A stretch of 64,000 nucleotides of DNA from Lachnospiraceae bacterium (GCA_024695665.1 JAILHT010000057.1:50588-114587); one strand, 5' to 3'. Numbered from the stretch's first letter, positions 36,168 through 46,334 are shown. The notes: generated from the letters alone by a model not told the origin. Made by a program: numbers and translations.

Positions 36168-37619
36168 ATGACTAATGTATTGATTGCAGCGTCCGAAGCG
36201 GTACCGTTTATCAAGACAGGAGGTCTTGCCGATGTAGTCGGAGCTCTTCCTAAATATTTTGATAAGAAATGTATCGATGCGAGAGTAATTATTCCAAAAT
36301 ATAAATGCATAGATGAACAGTTTGCTTCACTTATGAAATTTAAAAAGGAATTCAAAATTCATCTCAATTGGCGAGAACAGTATGTGGGTGTTTTTGAGGC
36401 TAATTTTGAAGGAGTAACTTATTATTTTGTAGATAATGAATTCTACTTCAGCGGAGCCAGACCATACGGAGCCATATATGAGGATGCGGAAAAATTCGCC
36501 TATTTTGACAAAGCCGTTCTAGAAGTAATATCCAATATAGATTTTAAACCGGACATTATACATTGTAATGACTGGCAGACAGGATTGATACCTGTATTTT
36601 TGAAATATCAGTATGGGGACGACCCATATTATAAAAACATAAAATGCGTTTATTCTATTCATAATATGAAATATCAGGGAAGATGGCGCATAGATGAAGT
36701 TAAAGATGTTACCGGTCTTCCGGATGAGGCATTTTCGGATAAATGTCTTGAAGCCTATAGTTCATCAAACTTCTTAAAGGCAGCTTCAGCGCTATCTGAT
36801 GCTGTTGTGACAGTAAGTCCTTCATATGCCAAGGAGATCACCACACCCGAAGGAGGCGAGGGACTTGACGGTGTCATGAAAGAAGCAGATTTGAACGGAA
36901 AGCTTCACGGTTTCTTAAACGGACTTGATTATGACATTTACAATCCGGCAACAGACAAATTTATAGAATATAATTATACTTCAAGAAATTTTAAATCACA
37001 GAAGAAAAAGAATAAGACAGCATTGCAGAAGGAACTTGGTCTTACGGTCAACGCATCTACTTTTATGATTGGTTTTGTATCGAGACTGACTGATCAGAAA
37101 GGCCTTGATCTATTGGCTTATATTATGTATGAATTTCTTGCCAATGAGGATGTCCAAATTGTAGTTCTCGGAACCGGGGATGAGAAACATGAAAGGATGC
37201 TAAATGATTTCAGTTCGCATTTCCCTTCGAAGCTTTCTGTAACGATAGGATACTCGGATGAATTGGCCCAGAAAATATATGCTTCATCCGATGCATTTTT
37301 AATGCCTTCACTGTTTGAGCCTTGCGGTCTCAGTCAGCTTGTCAGCATGCGTTATGGATCTCTTCCTATAGTTAGAGAGACAGGCGGTTTAAAAGATACT
37401 GTTGAAGCCTACAATGAATATACAGGAGAAGGCACGGGATTCAGTTTCTCAAATTATAATGCGCATGAGATGCTTGATATAATAAAATATGCTATGGATG
37501 TGTATTACAATAACAGAAAAGCGTGGGATACAATGGTAAAAAGAGCCATGAAGATGGATTTTTCATGGACTTCACTCATAAAGGAATATGAGACATTGTA
37601 TAAGAACCTTGTAAAATAG
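36168..37619 (+). CDS. glgA: glycogen synthase (ADP-glucose type)
   Basis: GT5 glycosyltransferase extending alpha-1,4-glucan from ADP-glucose. The 483-residue protein starts MTNVLIAASEAVPFIKTGGLADVVGALPK, with the KTGGL nucleotide-binding motif at 16-20, a central HCNDWQTGL, and EPCGLSQLVSMRYG and TGGLKDTVEAYN of the family. Length is normal. It follows recN with one base between, which is an unusual partner, and ends in a strong bidirectional terminator. No other glg gene lies in the window. Confidence 0.97.
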   Translation: MTNVLIAASEAVPFIKTGGLADVVGALPKYFDKKCIDARVIIPKYKCIDEQFASLMKFKKEFKIHLNWREQYVGVFEANFEGVTYYFVDNEFYFSGARPYGAIYEDAEKFAYFDKAVLEVISNIDFKPDIIHCNDWQTGLIPVFLKYQYGDDPYYKNIKCVYSIHNMKYQGRWRIDEVKDVTGLPDEAFSDKCLEAYSSSNFLKAASALSDAVVTVSPSYAKEITTPEGGEGLDGVMKEADLNGKLHGFLNGLDYDIYNPATDKFIEYNYTSRNFKSQKKKNKTALQKELGLTVNASTFMIGFVSRLTDQKGLDLLAYIMYEFLANEDVQIVVLGTGDEKHERMLNDFSSHFPSKLSVTIGYSDELAQKIYASSDAFLMPSLFEPCGLSQLVSMRYGSLPIVRETGGLKDTVEAYNEYTGEGTGFSFSNYNAHEMLDIIKYAMDVYYNNRKAWDTMVKRAMKMDFSWTSLIKEYETLYKNLVK

Positions 37620-37634
37620 TATTTTTATATGAAA

Positions 37635-37673
37635 AGACATGCATGAATAGTAACTTCATGCATGTCTCTTTTT
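37635..37673 (+). terminator. bidirectional terminator between glgA and the DUF5688-like gene
   Basis: 13-bp perfect stem AGACATGCATGAA / TTCATGCATGTCT with a 7-base loop; T run on the right and A run on the left, so it can stop both convergent genes. Confidence 0.9.
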
Positions 37674-38577
37674 ACATGACAATTCTGTTAGTGCTTCTAT
37701 TGTAATAATACATATGATCAGACAATATCTCCTCGGGTTCAAGATTCGTAGAATTGACATATGATATAAAAGAATTCATATCATCCGAATCTATATTCTC
37801 GTTTTCCGATATTATTATTATCTCATGTATACTGCTTGGTATTATAAAAAGATTGCTTTGAAGTTCGTCTGATATATCCCTAAGAACATTGGAATAGAGC
37901 ATGGCAGAGGCCCCGTGTATACCCGACTTATTTGTCAATATATACATCTTTGGTTTGTCATCTTCTGTATCTTCAAATGCCGGAATACCCAAAACCTCCA
38001 GTATATTTCTAAACGAGTGTGGCCTTAAGAGAGGAGTGTTTTTTATTGCCTGTTCACGCAATTCTTCTTCAGTTATATTCCACATGTTAAGCATATAGGA
38101 ACTTATAAGGACATAACCTTCACAGTTTTCATGTTTATATGTATTTGTAACAGACTGAAGAAATTTATCGGCCATAATTTCATATACGACGGACAAATCC
38201 AGAAAATCATAGTGTGGAATACTCTGTAAAAGTTCCTCATTATCCTTTTGATTTATTACTTTGTAGACAATCAGATCTTTGCATTTTTCATAGGATACAA
38301 AAACGTCTATATTCATATTTGCGTTTGGCATACTTGTCCTGTAGATATCTAAGATTTGATTTACGGTATTTTCCATGTCTAAATCTTTTTGATATTCCTC
38401 AAAAAACGATTGAATATAGATGGTGGGAGCGATATTTCTTCCCTCCTCACAGATGAGCAAAGCATCGAATTTGGTGCCGTTGTTTTTTGTGATCTGTTTT
38501 AGTGTAACGTTAATAGACGAATCCAACCTCTCGGAAACGTCACATACAAGTTTATTTTTGAATTCTTCGTAATTCAT
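37672..38577 (-). CDS. DUF5688-like protein of unknown function
   Basis: No known activity. The 301-residue protein has no signal peptide or membrane segment. It resembles, from memory, the DUF5688 family of Lachnospiraceae: MNYEEFKNKLVCDVSERL, the repeated pattern of long beta-strand and helix stretches, and a typical mid-region YVLISSYMLNMWNITEEELREQA with PLLRP. It is convergent with glgA and next to the tRNA-Thr gene. Confidence 0.7.
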   Translation of the reverse strand: MNYEEFKNKLVCDVSERLDSSINVTLKQITKNNGTKFDALLICEEGRNIAPTIYIQSFFEEYQKDLDMENTVNQILDIYRTSMPNANMNIDVFVSYEKCKDLIVYKVINQKDNEELLQSIPHYDFLDLSVVYEIMADKFLQSVTNTYKHENCEGYVLISSYMLNMWNITEEELREQAIKNTPLLRPHSFRNILEVLGIPAFEDTEDDKPKMYILTNKSGIHGASAMLYSNVLRDISDELQSNLFIIPSSIHEIIIISENENIDSDDMNSFISYVNSTNLEPEEILSDHMYYYNRSTNRIVM

Positions 38578-38687
38578 ACTACCTCACCAGGATGAATTAC
38601 TTGTAGGAATATAACAGAAAAAGAAATACAATACTAATCGAAACATCGGGAATTGACGAATGTCATTTGATGATTTAGTATTGAAAA

Positions 38688-38760
<73 letters not shown>

Positions 38761-38774
38761 ATGTCGCGAATGCT

Positions 38775-38803
38775 ATTATAATTGTTTTTAGTTAGAAATG
38801 CAA
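38775..38803 (-). promoter_or_regulatory. tRNA-Thr promoter
   Basis: On the minus strand TTGCAT and a perfect TATAAT are 17 bases apart, ending about 14 bases before the tRNA. The rest of this gap shows nothing further. Confidence 0.7.
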
Positions 38804-38881
38804 GGTATCAGTTTGCAATAAAAGAATTGAATTTAAATACATCAATTTAGCAATTTAATTCATTGCAGAATTGAAATACTT

Positions 38882-39505
38882 GTGATAGAGTTTAGTGCAA
38901 TGGAAAATTACAGTAAGAAATTGGAAGAACTTATTTCGAATAATGAAAAAGCAGGTATAGTGCCAACTTTACTTTTGCACAGTTGTTGTGCGCCATGTAG
39001 TTCATACTGCATAGAATACCTGTCAGATTATTTTGAGATAACTGTATTTTATTACAATCCAAATATATATCCCGATGAGGAATATTTTCACAGAGTAAAA
39101 GAACAAGAGCGTTTTATAAGCGTGTTTCCTACAAAATATCCCGTAAAATTTATCGAAGGTGATTTTGAGAAAGACAAGTTCTATGAAACTGTCAAAGGAT
39201 ATGAAAAATGTGAGGAAGGCGGAGAAAGATGTGAGAAATGTTTTAATCTTCGACTGAAAAAAACATTTGATAAAGCCTGTGAACTTGGTTTAGACTATTA
39301 TGCGACAACGCTCACTATAAGCCCTATGAAAAACGCTGCTTTGTTGAATGAAATCGGTTACAAAATAGCTGATGGCAGCAACGTGAAATGGTTGCCTTCG
39401 GATTTTAAGAAAAAGAACGGTTACAAACGTTCAACTGAAATATCAAAAGAATACGGAATGTATCGCCAAAATTATTGCGGATGCGTATTTTCCGTACGCG
39501 AATAG
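38882..39505 (+). CDS. queH: epoxyqueuosine reductase QueH
   Basis: Last step of queuosine synthesis in tRNA, by a cobalamin-independent Fe-S enzyme. The 207 residues carry the QueH Cys pattern: CCAPCS (Cys35, 36, 39), GGERCEKC (Cys117, Cys120) and the final YCGC (Cys199, Cys201). The start could be the GTG used here or the ATG at 38900; neither has a strong ribosome site. It is followed by argH with 15 bases between. Confidence 0.88.
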   Translation: MIEFSAMENYSKKLEELISNNEKAGIVPTLLLHSCCAPCSSYCIEYLSDYFEITVFYYNPNIYPDEEYFHRVKEQERFISVFPTKYPVKFIEGDFEKDKFYETVKGYEKCEEGGERCEKCFNLRLKKTFDKACELGLDYYATTLTISPMKNAALLNEIGYKIADGSNVKWLPSDFKKKNGYKRSTEISKEYGMYRQNYCGCVFSVRE

Positions 39506-39520
39506 ATGAAAGGAGCAAAT

Positions 39521-40894
39521 ATGGCACAATTATGGGGAGGTCGTTTCACAAAAGAGACAGATGACCTAGTATATAGATTTAATGCTTCAATAGGTTTTGA
39601 TCAGAAGTTTTACAAACAGGATATAGAGGGAAGCATTGCCCATGTCAAGATGCTTAAAAAGACAGGAATCTTGACCGAGAAAGAAGCTTCTGATATAGAA
39701 AAATGTCTGGGTGAAATTTTGAGCGATGTGGAGAACAAAAGACTTGAAATCTCCGATAAATACGAGGATATTCATTCCTTCGTTGAAGCCACTTTGATTG
39801 ATAGACTTGGGGACACCGGCAAAAAACTTCATACCGGAAGAAGTAGAAATGATCAGGTTGCTCTCGATATGAGATTGTTCACCAGAGAAGAAATCAAAGA
39901 GACGGAAGGACTTTTAAAAGATTTACTCGTTGTTATATACAACATCATGGATGCAAATCTCGATACAATAATGCCCGGATTTACACATCTTCAGAAAGCA
40001 CAGCCTATAACACTTGCACATCATATGGGTGCATATTTTGAGATGTTCAAAAGAGACAGAAGCAGGCTTAAGGATATCCTTGAAAGGATGAATTATTGTC
40101 CGCTTGGATCCGGAGCTTTGGCCGGGACAACATATCCTTTGGACAGAGAATATACTGCAGAACTTCTCGGATTTTACGGGCCGACATTAAACAGTATTGA
40201 CGGTGTTTCAGACAGAGATTATCTCATAGAGTTTTTGAGCGCTCTATCAATAATAATGATGCATTTAAGCAGATTTTCAGAGGAGATAATCATATGGAAT
40301 TCAAATGAATATCAGTTTGTTGAGATAGATGATGCTTATTCCACCGGAAGTTCTATAATGCCACAGAAAAAGAATCCTGATATCGCTGAACTTGTTAGAG
40401 GAAAGACCGGCAGAGTCTATGGAGCCTTAATGTCGCTTCTTACGACAATGAAAGCAATTCCTTTGGCGTACAACAAGGATATGCAGGAGGATAAAGAACT
40501 TTCGTTTGATGCCTTTGATACCGCAAAAGGATGCATTGCACTTTTTACGGGAATGTTAAAGACTATAAGTTTCAATAAAGACAGAATGTATGCAAGCGCA
40601 AGCGGTGGTTTTACAAATGCTACCGATGCAGCTGATTATCTTGTAAATCACGGTGTCCCGTTCAGAGACGCCCACGGGATTATCGGAGAACTTGTTTTAT
40701 ATTGCATAAACAAAAATTGTTCAATTGAAGATTTGACTATAGCAGAGCTAAAATCCATCAGTGACGTTTTTGAGGAGGATATCTATGATGCGATTTCAAT
40801 GGAGACCTGTGTCAACAAAAGATTGACCATAGGCGCCCCGGGTAAAGAAGCGATGCAGAAAGTCTTAGCGATATATAGAGAGGAGATAAAGTAA
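39521..40894 (+). CDS. argH: argininosuccinate lyase
   Basis: Splits argininosuccinate into arginine and fumarate. The 457-residue protein shows the superfamily signature [11 protein letters not shown] (276-286), a [12 protein letters not shown] segment with the proton-transfer His, and RSRNDQ. The ATG was chosen because AAAGGAG lies between it and an upstream in-frame ATG. argG and the rest of the pathway are not in this window; argR lies 5 kb upstream. Confidence 0.98.
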   Translation: MAQLWGGRFTKETDDLVYRFNASIGFDQKFYKQDIEGSIAHVKMLKKTGILTEKEASDIEKCLGEILSDVENKRLEISDKYEDIHSFVEATLIDRLGDTGKKLHTGRSRNDQVALDMRLFTREEIKETEGLLKDLLVVIYNIMDANLDTIMPGFTHLQKAQPITLAHHMGAYFEMFKRDRSRLKDILERMNYCPLGSGALAGTTYPLDREYTAELLGFYGPTLNSIDGVSDRDYLIEFLSALSIIMMHLSRFSEEIIIWNSNEYQFVEIDDAYSTGSSIMPQKKNPDIAELVRGKTGRVYGALMSLLTTMKAIPLAYNKDMQEDKELSFDAFDTAKGCIALFTGMLKTISFNKDRMYASASGGFTNATDAADYLVNHGVPFRDAHGIIGELVLYCINKNCSIEDLTIAELKSISDVFEEDIYDAISMETCVNKRLTIGAPGKEAMQKVLAIYREEIK

Positions 40895-40895
40895 C

Positions 40896-41981
40896 ATGAG
40901 TGAGAAGTTGAAAGTAGGTATTTTAGGCGGAACCGGTATGGTAGGGCAGAGATTCATATCTCTTTTGGAGAACCATCCTTGGTTTGAAGTTACAGTTATT
41001 GCTGCAAGCCCAAGAAGTGCCGGAAAGACATACAAAGAGGCCGTAGGAGAGAGATGGAAAATCGAAAAACCTATGCCTAAAGCAGTTGAGAATATTGTTG
41101 TTAAAAATGTTAATGAGGTGGAAGCAGTTGCTTCTGAAGTTGATTTCGTATTTTCTGCTGTAGATATGAGTAAAGATGAAATCAAGGCAATTGAGGAGGC
41201 TTATGCAAAGACTGAGACACCTGTAGTTTCCAATAACAGTGCTCACAGGTGGACTCCGGATGTTCCGATGATTGTTCCTGAGATCAATCCGGAGCATACT
41301 GATGTTATTGAGTTCCAGAAAAAGAGACTTGGAACGAAAAAAGGATTTATCGCAGTAAAGCCAAACTGCTCAATTCAGAGTTATACACCTGCATTGAATG
41401 CATGGAAAGAGTTCGAGCCTTATGAAGTTGTCGTTACGACATATCAGGCCATATCAGGAGCAGGAAAAACTTTCAAAGACTGGCCTGAGATGGAAGGAAA
41501 TATCATTCCATTCATTAGCGGCGAGGAAGAGAAGAGTGAGAAGGAGCCACTTAGAATCTGGGGACATATAGAAAATGGTGAGATTGTTCCTGCTGATGGA
41601 CCGGTTATCACTTCTCAGTGTATAAGAGTTCCGATCCTTAATGGACATACAGCAGCTGCTTTTGTAAAATTCAAGAAGAAAGTTACAAAAGAAGAACTTG
41701 TAAAGAAACTTCGTGAGTATAAAGGTGTTCCACAGGAACTTGATCTTCCGAGTGCACCAAAGCAGTTCATCCAGTATCTTGAGGACGACAACAGACCTCA
41801 AGTTAAGGAGGATGTGAACTTTGAGAATGGAATGGGTGTAAGCATCGGTCGTATCCGTGAAGATTCGGTTTATGACTGGAAATTTGTAGGTCTCTCACAC
41901 AACACGTTAAGAGGTGCTGCAGGCGGAGCCGTTCTCTGTGCAGAATTATTAAAAGCTAAAGGTTTTATTACTAAGAAGTAA
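40896..41981 (+). CDS. asd: aspartate-semialdehyde dehydrogenase
   Basis: Reduces aspartyl phosphate to aspartate semialdehyde for lysine, threonine and methionine. The 361-residue protein is of the archaeal/fungal-like subtype: GGTGMVGQ (11-18), catalytic Cys158 in PNCSIQ, and the active-site His in ILNGHTAAA. A ribosome site AGGAG precedes the ATG. It follows argH by 1 base, and with metA and thrC in the window supports aspartate-family synthesis. Confidence 0.96.
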   Translation: MSEKLKVGILGGTGMVGQRFISLLENHPWFEVTVIAASPRSAGKTYKEAVGERWKIEKPMPKAVENIVVKNVNEVEAVASEVDFVFSAVDMSKDEIKAIEEAYAKTETPVVSNNSAHRWTPDVPMIVPEINPEHTDVIEFQKKRLGTKKGFIAVKPNCSIQSYTPALNAWKEFEPYEVVVTTYQAISGAGKTFKDWPEMEGNIIPFISGEEEKSEKEPLRIWGHIENGEIVPADGPVITSQCIRVPILNGHTAAAFVKFKKKVTKEELVKKLREYKGVPQELDLPSAPKQFIQYLEDDNRPQVKEDVNFENGMGVSIGRIREDSVYDWKFVGLSHNTLRGAAGGAVLCAELLKAKGFITKK

Positions 41982-41993
41982 TAAGTGGGGTAT

Positions 41994-44900
41994 ATGGCAA
42001 AAAAATTAATTATTACCGAGAAACCTTCGGTTGCGCGCGATTTTGCGCGCGTGCTGAAGGTTTCGGGGAACCGTAACGGTTCGATTGAAAATGATGAATA
42101 TGTGATAACATGGTGCGTTGGTCATCTTGTTGAAATGGTATATCCTGAAGTCTACGACATTAAATACAAAAGTTGGAGGCTTGAGGATTTACCTTTTTTA
42201 CCGGAAAAGTATAAATATGCAGTAATTCCGAATGTAAAAAACCAGTATGAAGTTGTCAATTCTCTTTTACATCGAGAAGATATTGATACAGTATATTGGG
42301 CAGGTGACTCCGGAAAAGAAGGACAGACCATCGAAGAGAATATCAGAAATTTCGGCGGGGTAAGAAGTGGAATGACAGAACTTCGTGTCTGGATTGATTC
42401 TCAGACCGATGATGAGATCTTAAGAGGTATCAAAGAGGCAAAACCAATGTCGGACTATGCCCTTTTGGGTGAGTCAGGCATAATGAGAGCCATCGAAGAT
42501 TACAGCTTGGGAATTAATTTTTCAAGAGCTCTGTCTGTCAAATACGGAAAATTAATAAATGACGCCGCAGCAACAAAAACTTATACCGCGATTGCCATTG
42601 GCAGGGTAATGACCTGCGTACTTGGGATGGTCGTAAACAGGGAACGTGAGATTAGAAATTTTACAGAGACACCATTTTACAGGGTTAATGGATATTTCTG
42701 CGATATCAATCTGCCGGCTGAATGGAGAGCGGTTAATGGCTCAAAATATTTTGAGTCTCCTTTGCTTTACAAAGAAAACGGATTCAAAAAGGAAGAAGAT
42801 GCAAAAACTCTCATAAATGAGCTTTCAGACAAAGAGGCCATCGTAGATAACAAGGAGATTACAAATTCAAAAAAGAAAGCGCCTTTGTTATTCAATCTTG
42901 CGGAGCTTCAGCTGGAATGCTCAAAGAGATTTAAGATAAGTCCGGCAGAGACACTTCAGGTTGCGCAGAATCTTTATGAGAAAAAATTTACTACTTATCC
43001 TAGAACCGATGCCAGGGTACTTACCAAGGCGGTTGCAAAGGTCATATCAAAAAATCTGTACGGTTTACAAAAATATAATCCGACCGTGGACTTTGTCAAA
43101 AATATAATAGCAAATAAACTGTTTTTGAATCTTGATAAGACTTCATATGTAGATGATTCAAAGGTTACAGATCACTATGCAATCATACCGACCGGGTTTT
43201 GCGATAGTATTCAAAACTTATCGCCCATCGAGCAATCGGTCTACGATCTGATTGTAAGAAGATTTTTATCTGTCTTTTATCCACCTGCAGAGTATATGAA
43301 TATAAAAATTCAAATTGCTGTTGGAGATGAAAGATTATATTCATCTTCGAAAATCCTTGTAAAAAAAGGATATTTGGAAGTTGCCGGTATACCTTCAAAA
43401 GCAGAGAAAAAAGACGATGAGGATGAGCAGACTGTTTCGGACGAGGATTTCGTTAAATTTGCGCGGGAGATCAATCCCGGAGATAAACTTGATGTTAATG
43501 ATTACAAGATAAAAGAAGGAAAAACTTCGCCTCCAAAAAGATATACCTCCGGTACGCTTATTATTGCCATGGAGAATGCCGGAAATCTCATAGAGGACGA
43601 AGAACTCAGAGAACAGATTAAAGGTTCAGGTATAGGAACTTCTGCAACAAGAGGTGAGATTCTTGAAAAACTGGTTAGAATACATTATCTAAATCAGAAT
43701 AAGAAAACACAGGTTATCACTCCGGAAAATCTTGGTGAGATGATTTATGAAGTTGTATCTCTTTCTGTTCCGTCTTTACTGAATCCGGAGATGACAGCTT
43801 CCTGGGAAAAGGGGCTTGAGGGAATCAGAAGCGGAGAGGTAGAGACTTTCGATTACAGAAAAAAACTAGAAGATTATATTCGCAGAGAGACCAACAAAAT
43901 GGTCGAATACGATCTAACGAAACAGATTGCCACCAATATAAATCAGTTTACAGGTAAAGGTTCAAAAGGTTATGCTGCAAGAAAGATGCTTGGAATAAAA
44001 TGCCCTGTATGCGGAGGAGAACTCAGTACGACTCCTTTTGGCTACGGTTGCAGCAACTATTTTAACGAGGAGATAAAATGCTCTTTTTCAGTCGGTTCAA
44101 TAGCCGGATTGGATTTGGAAGAGGAAGACTTCAAGGAGCTTATAGAAAATAAGAAAACAAAGGTTTTAAACGGCTTCGTAAGCAAGAACAAATCAAAATT
44201 TAAAGCCGCTTTAAAACTGGTCGAACAGGAGGATGGGAAATTTTCTGTTCAGTTTGATTTTTCCGATGTCTCCCCTGATGTTTTAAAAGATGTGAAATGT
44301 CCTGAATGCGGTGGGAATATCCTTGTGCGAGGTTACTCGTATTCATGTGAAAACAATGATCCGGCAAAAGAAAATCCATGCGGTTTTTCAGTAAGCAGAA
44401 CTATCGCCGGAAAAACTATAACCGAAGATATACTTAAGAATCTTATTACTGATAAAAAGACAGAAACCCTCCGTGGTTTCAAAAGTAAGAGTGGGAAAAA
44501 ATTTGACGCTTGTCTGGTTCTAAAAAAAGCGGAAAATCAAAAGGCTTCGGTCGAATTTGATTTTGAAAATGTTGAAGAAAAGATAGTCGAAGGTGTGACT
44601 TGTCCTGATTGCGGTGGAAATATTGTCGTAAAATCCTTTGGATACGGATGTTCAAATTATGATTCTTCGAAAGAGGATTCATGCAAATTCGCAATTGGGA
44701 AAATAGCCGGTAAAAACCTTTCCGAATCAAATGTCAAGGCGCTTTTGAAAGACGGACATACAGCGACAATTAGAGACTTTAAAGGCAAAAACGGAAAGAA
44801 ATTTGATGCTGTACTTGTGCTTTATAAAGATGAGGACGGCAAATCAAAAATCAAGTTTGATTTTGACAATGTCGAAGCAAAAGTCATAGAAGATGTCAAA

Positions 44901-45467
44901 TGCCCGATGTGTGGAGGAAATATTGTAGTAACCTCCTTCGGATATGGATGTTCCAACTACAACAGGGACGACAAAGAAAACAGCTGTAGATTCAACATCG
45001 GTCAGGTTGCGGGTGTAAAACTAAAACCTGCACAGGTCAAGGAACTCTTACAGAAAGGCGTAACATCCACTATCAGCGGATTTAAGTCAAAAAAGGGAGA
45101 CAAATTCGACGCAAAGCTTACTCTTGACAAAGATGAAGAAGGCAATGTAAAAGGTCTTCGATTTGTCTTTGAAAACACAGATGAAGAGATGAAAGATATT
45201 GTTTGCCCAAAATGCGGAGCACCGATTATAAAAACACATATCGGATTCAGATGCTCAAAGTATTCGAAAGAGGAAGAGGGTTGTAGTTTCTTTGTCGGAA
45301 AGGTTGCCGGAGTCCAAGTGCCCGAGGAACAATTCATAAAACTTGTAAAAGAGAAGAAGACGGATTTGATAACCGGTTTCCTGAGCAGCAAGGGATTGTA
45401 CTTTGATGCTAGATTAAAACTGGACGAAGAATGTAAAGTAGTATTTGATTTTGATCAATTTAGTTGA
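41994..45467 (+). CDS. topB: type IA DNA topoisomerase III with five C-terminal zinc repeats
   Basis: Single-strand-passing topoisomerase. The 1157-residue protein starts MAKKLIITEKPSVARDFA (Glu9), has catalytic Tyr335 in TTYPRTDAR and the long type IA core. The toprim motif is DSGKEG (Asp105, Gly107, Glu109) instead of DxDxEG, so one metal-binding Asp is Gly. The C-terminal 490 residues hold five repeats of a four-Cys zinc motif (CPxCGG...CSNY...C) and a FKSKxGKKFDAxLxL segment, typical of the topoisomerase C-terminal repeat. Start ATG has GTGGGG upstream; an earlier GTG would add three residues. Confidence 0.93.
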   Translation: MAKKLIITEKPSVARDFARVLKVSGNRNGSIENDEYVITWCVGHLVEMVYPEVYDIKYKSWRLEDLPFLPEKYKYAVIPNVKNQYEVVNSLLHREDIDTVYWAGDSGKEGQTIEENIRNFGGVRSGMTELRVWIDSQTDDEILRGIKEAKPMSDYALLGESGIMRAIEDYSLGINFSRALSVKYGKLINDAAATKTYTAIAIGRVMTCVLGMVVNREREIRNFTETPFYRVNGYFCDINLPAEWRAVNGSKYFESPLLYKENGFKKEEDAKTLINELSDKEAIVDNKEITNSKKKAPLLFNLAELQLECSKRFKISPAETLQVAQNLYEKKFTTYPRTDARVLTKAVAKVISKNLYGLQKYNPTVDFVKNIIANKLFLNLDKTSYVDDSKVTDHYAIIPTGFCDSIQNLSPIEQSVYDLIVRRFLSVFYPPAEYMNIKIQIAVGDERLYSSSKILVKKGYLEVAGIPSKAEKKDDEDEQTVSDEDFVKFAREINPGDKLDVNDYKIKEGKTSPPKRYTSGTLIIAMENAGNLIEDEELREQIKGSGIGTSATRGEILEKLVRIHYLNQNKKTQVITPENLGEMIYEVVSLSVPSLLNPEMTASWEKGLEGIRSGEVETFDYRKKLEDYIRRETNKMVEYDLTKQIATNINQFTGKGSKGYAARKMLGIKCPVCGGELSTTPFGYGCSNYFNEEIKCSFSVGSIAGLDLEEEDFKELIENKKTKVLNGFVSKNKSKFKAALKLVEQEDGKFSVQFDFSDVSPDVLKDVKCPECGGNILVRGYSYSCENNDPAKENPCGFSVSRTIAGKTITEDILKNLITDKKTETLRGFKSKSGKKFDACLVLKKAENQKASVEFDFENVEEKIVEGVTCPDCGGNIVVKSFGYGCSNYDSSKEDSCKFAIGKIAGKNLSESNVKALLKDGHTATIRDFKGKNGKKFDAVLVLYKDEDGKSKIKFDFDNVEAKVIEDVKCPMCGGNIVVTSFGYGCSNYNRDDKENSCRFNIGQVAGVKLKPAQVKELLQKGVTSTISGFKSKKGDKFDAKLTLDKDEEGNVKGLRFVFENTDEEMKDIVCPKCGAPIIKTHIGFRCSKYSKEEEGCSFFVGKVAGVQVPEEQFIKLVKEKKTDLITGFLSSKGLYFDARLKLDEECKVVFDFDQFS

Positions 45468-45483
45468 AACGGAGATGAATAAT

Positions 45484-46167
45484 ATGGACAGTTGCAAGAT
45501 AAAAAACATGTATGATCTGACAAAAACCATAGCAGGAGATTATCTAGAGCAATTTGAATATCCTTGGGAGGCTCTTTGCGGTATATCGGATTATGTAAGA
45601 GAACTCGGAAGCAAGCTTGATACAGAAAAGTTTGATAAAGTCAAAGATAAAGATATCTGGATAGCAAAAAGTGCCACGGTTGCTCCGACGGCATGTTTAA
45701 ACGAACCACTTATTATAGATGAGGATGCGGAGATAAGACATTGTGCATTCGTAAGAGGCAGTGCAATAATCGGAAAAGGTTCTGTTGTAGGAAACTCCAC
45801 CGAGATAAAAAATGATATCATCTTCGACAGCGTTCAGGTACCTCATTACAATTATGTCGGAGATTCTATATTGGGTTACAAGTCACATATGGGGGCCGGA
45901 TCAATCACAAGCAATGTGAAATCTGATAAGACACTTGTAGTTGTAAAGGACAAAAAAACCGGGGAGGAGATAGCCACCGGAAGAAAGAAATTCGGTGCCA
46001 TGCTCGGCGATTATGTCGAAGTTGGTTGCAATTCGGTATTGAATCCGGGTACAGTTATCGGACCGCATTCAAATGTATATCCAACCTCATCTGTCAGAGG
46101 CGTGATACATGCAAATTCAATTTATAAAGATAAAGATCATATAATAGAAAAAACAGAAAATAATTAG
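45484..46167 (+). CDS. left-handed beta-helix (hexapeptide) acyltransferase-like protein
   Basis: A 227-residue protein with hexapeptide repeats (about 70-200) such as IIDEDAEIRHCAFVRG, SAIIGKGSVVGNST and GAGSITSNVKSDK, as in the GlmU acyltransferase half or sugar-nucleotide N-acetyltransferases. It lacks an N-terminal nucleotidyltransferase domain, so it is not a complete GlmU. The ATG at 45484 has GGAG 9 bases upstream. Possible roles are acetylation of a sugar or amino sugar; the substrate is not clear. Confidence 0.78.
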   Translation: MDSCKIKNMYDLTKTIAGDYLEQFEYPWEALCGISDYVRELGSKLDTEKFDKVKDKDIWIAKSATVAPTACLNEPLIIDEDAEIRHCAFVRGSAIIGKGSVVGNSTEIKNDIIFDSVQVPHYNYVGDSILGYKSHMGAGSITSNVKSDKTLVVVKDKKTGEEIATGRKKFGAMLGDYVEVGCNSVLNPGTVIGPHSNVYPTSSVRGVIHANSIYKDKDHIIEKTENN

Positions 46168-46237
46168 AGTAAGGTTTTAATTCGCGAATCCTTGCGGGAA
46201 ATTATAAAGACTCCTTTCATGTGCAAAACCACGAAAT

Positions 46238-46306
46238 TGATAAATTTGTAACAAAAATATGCAAAAAGGTCTAGACGGAAGGCCTAAAATATGAGAAAAT
46301 TTATCA
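46238..46306 (+). promoter_or_regulatory. inverted repeat TGATAAATTT / AAATTTATCA
   Basis: Two perfect 10-base arms face each other, at 46238-46247 and 46297-46306, upstream of the Fe-S-like operon. They may be paired operator halves. The gap before the gene holds no convincing consensus promoter. Confidence 0.35.
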
Positions 46307-46319
46307 GATTTGTGGGATA

Positions 46320-46334
46320 TGATATATTTTATCA
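46320..46334 (+). promoter_or_regulatory. Fur-like 7-1-7 inverted repeat
   Basis: TGATATATTTTATCA keeps the outer TGATA and TATCA of the Fur 7-1-7 core (TGATAATnATTATCA) but differs at two inner bases of one arm and one of the other. It lies 10 bases before the ribosome site of the scaffold gene. An iron-responsive repressor site is a guess based on that resemblance. Confidence 0.33.
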
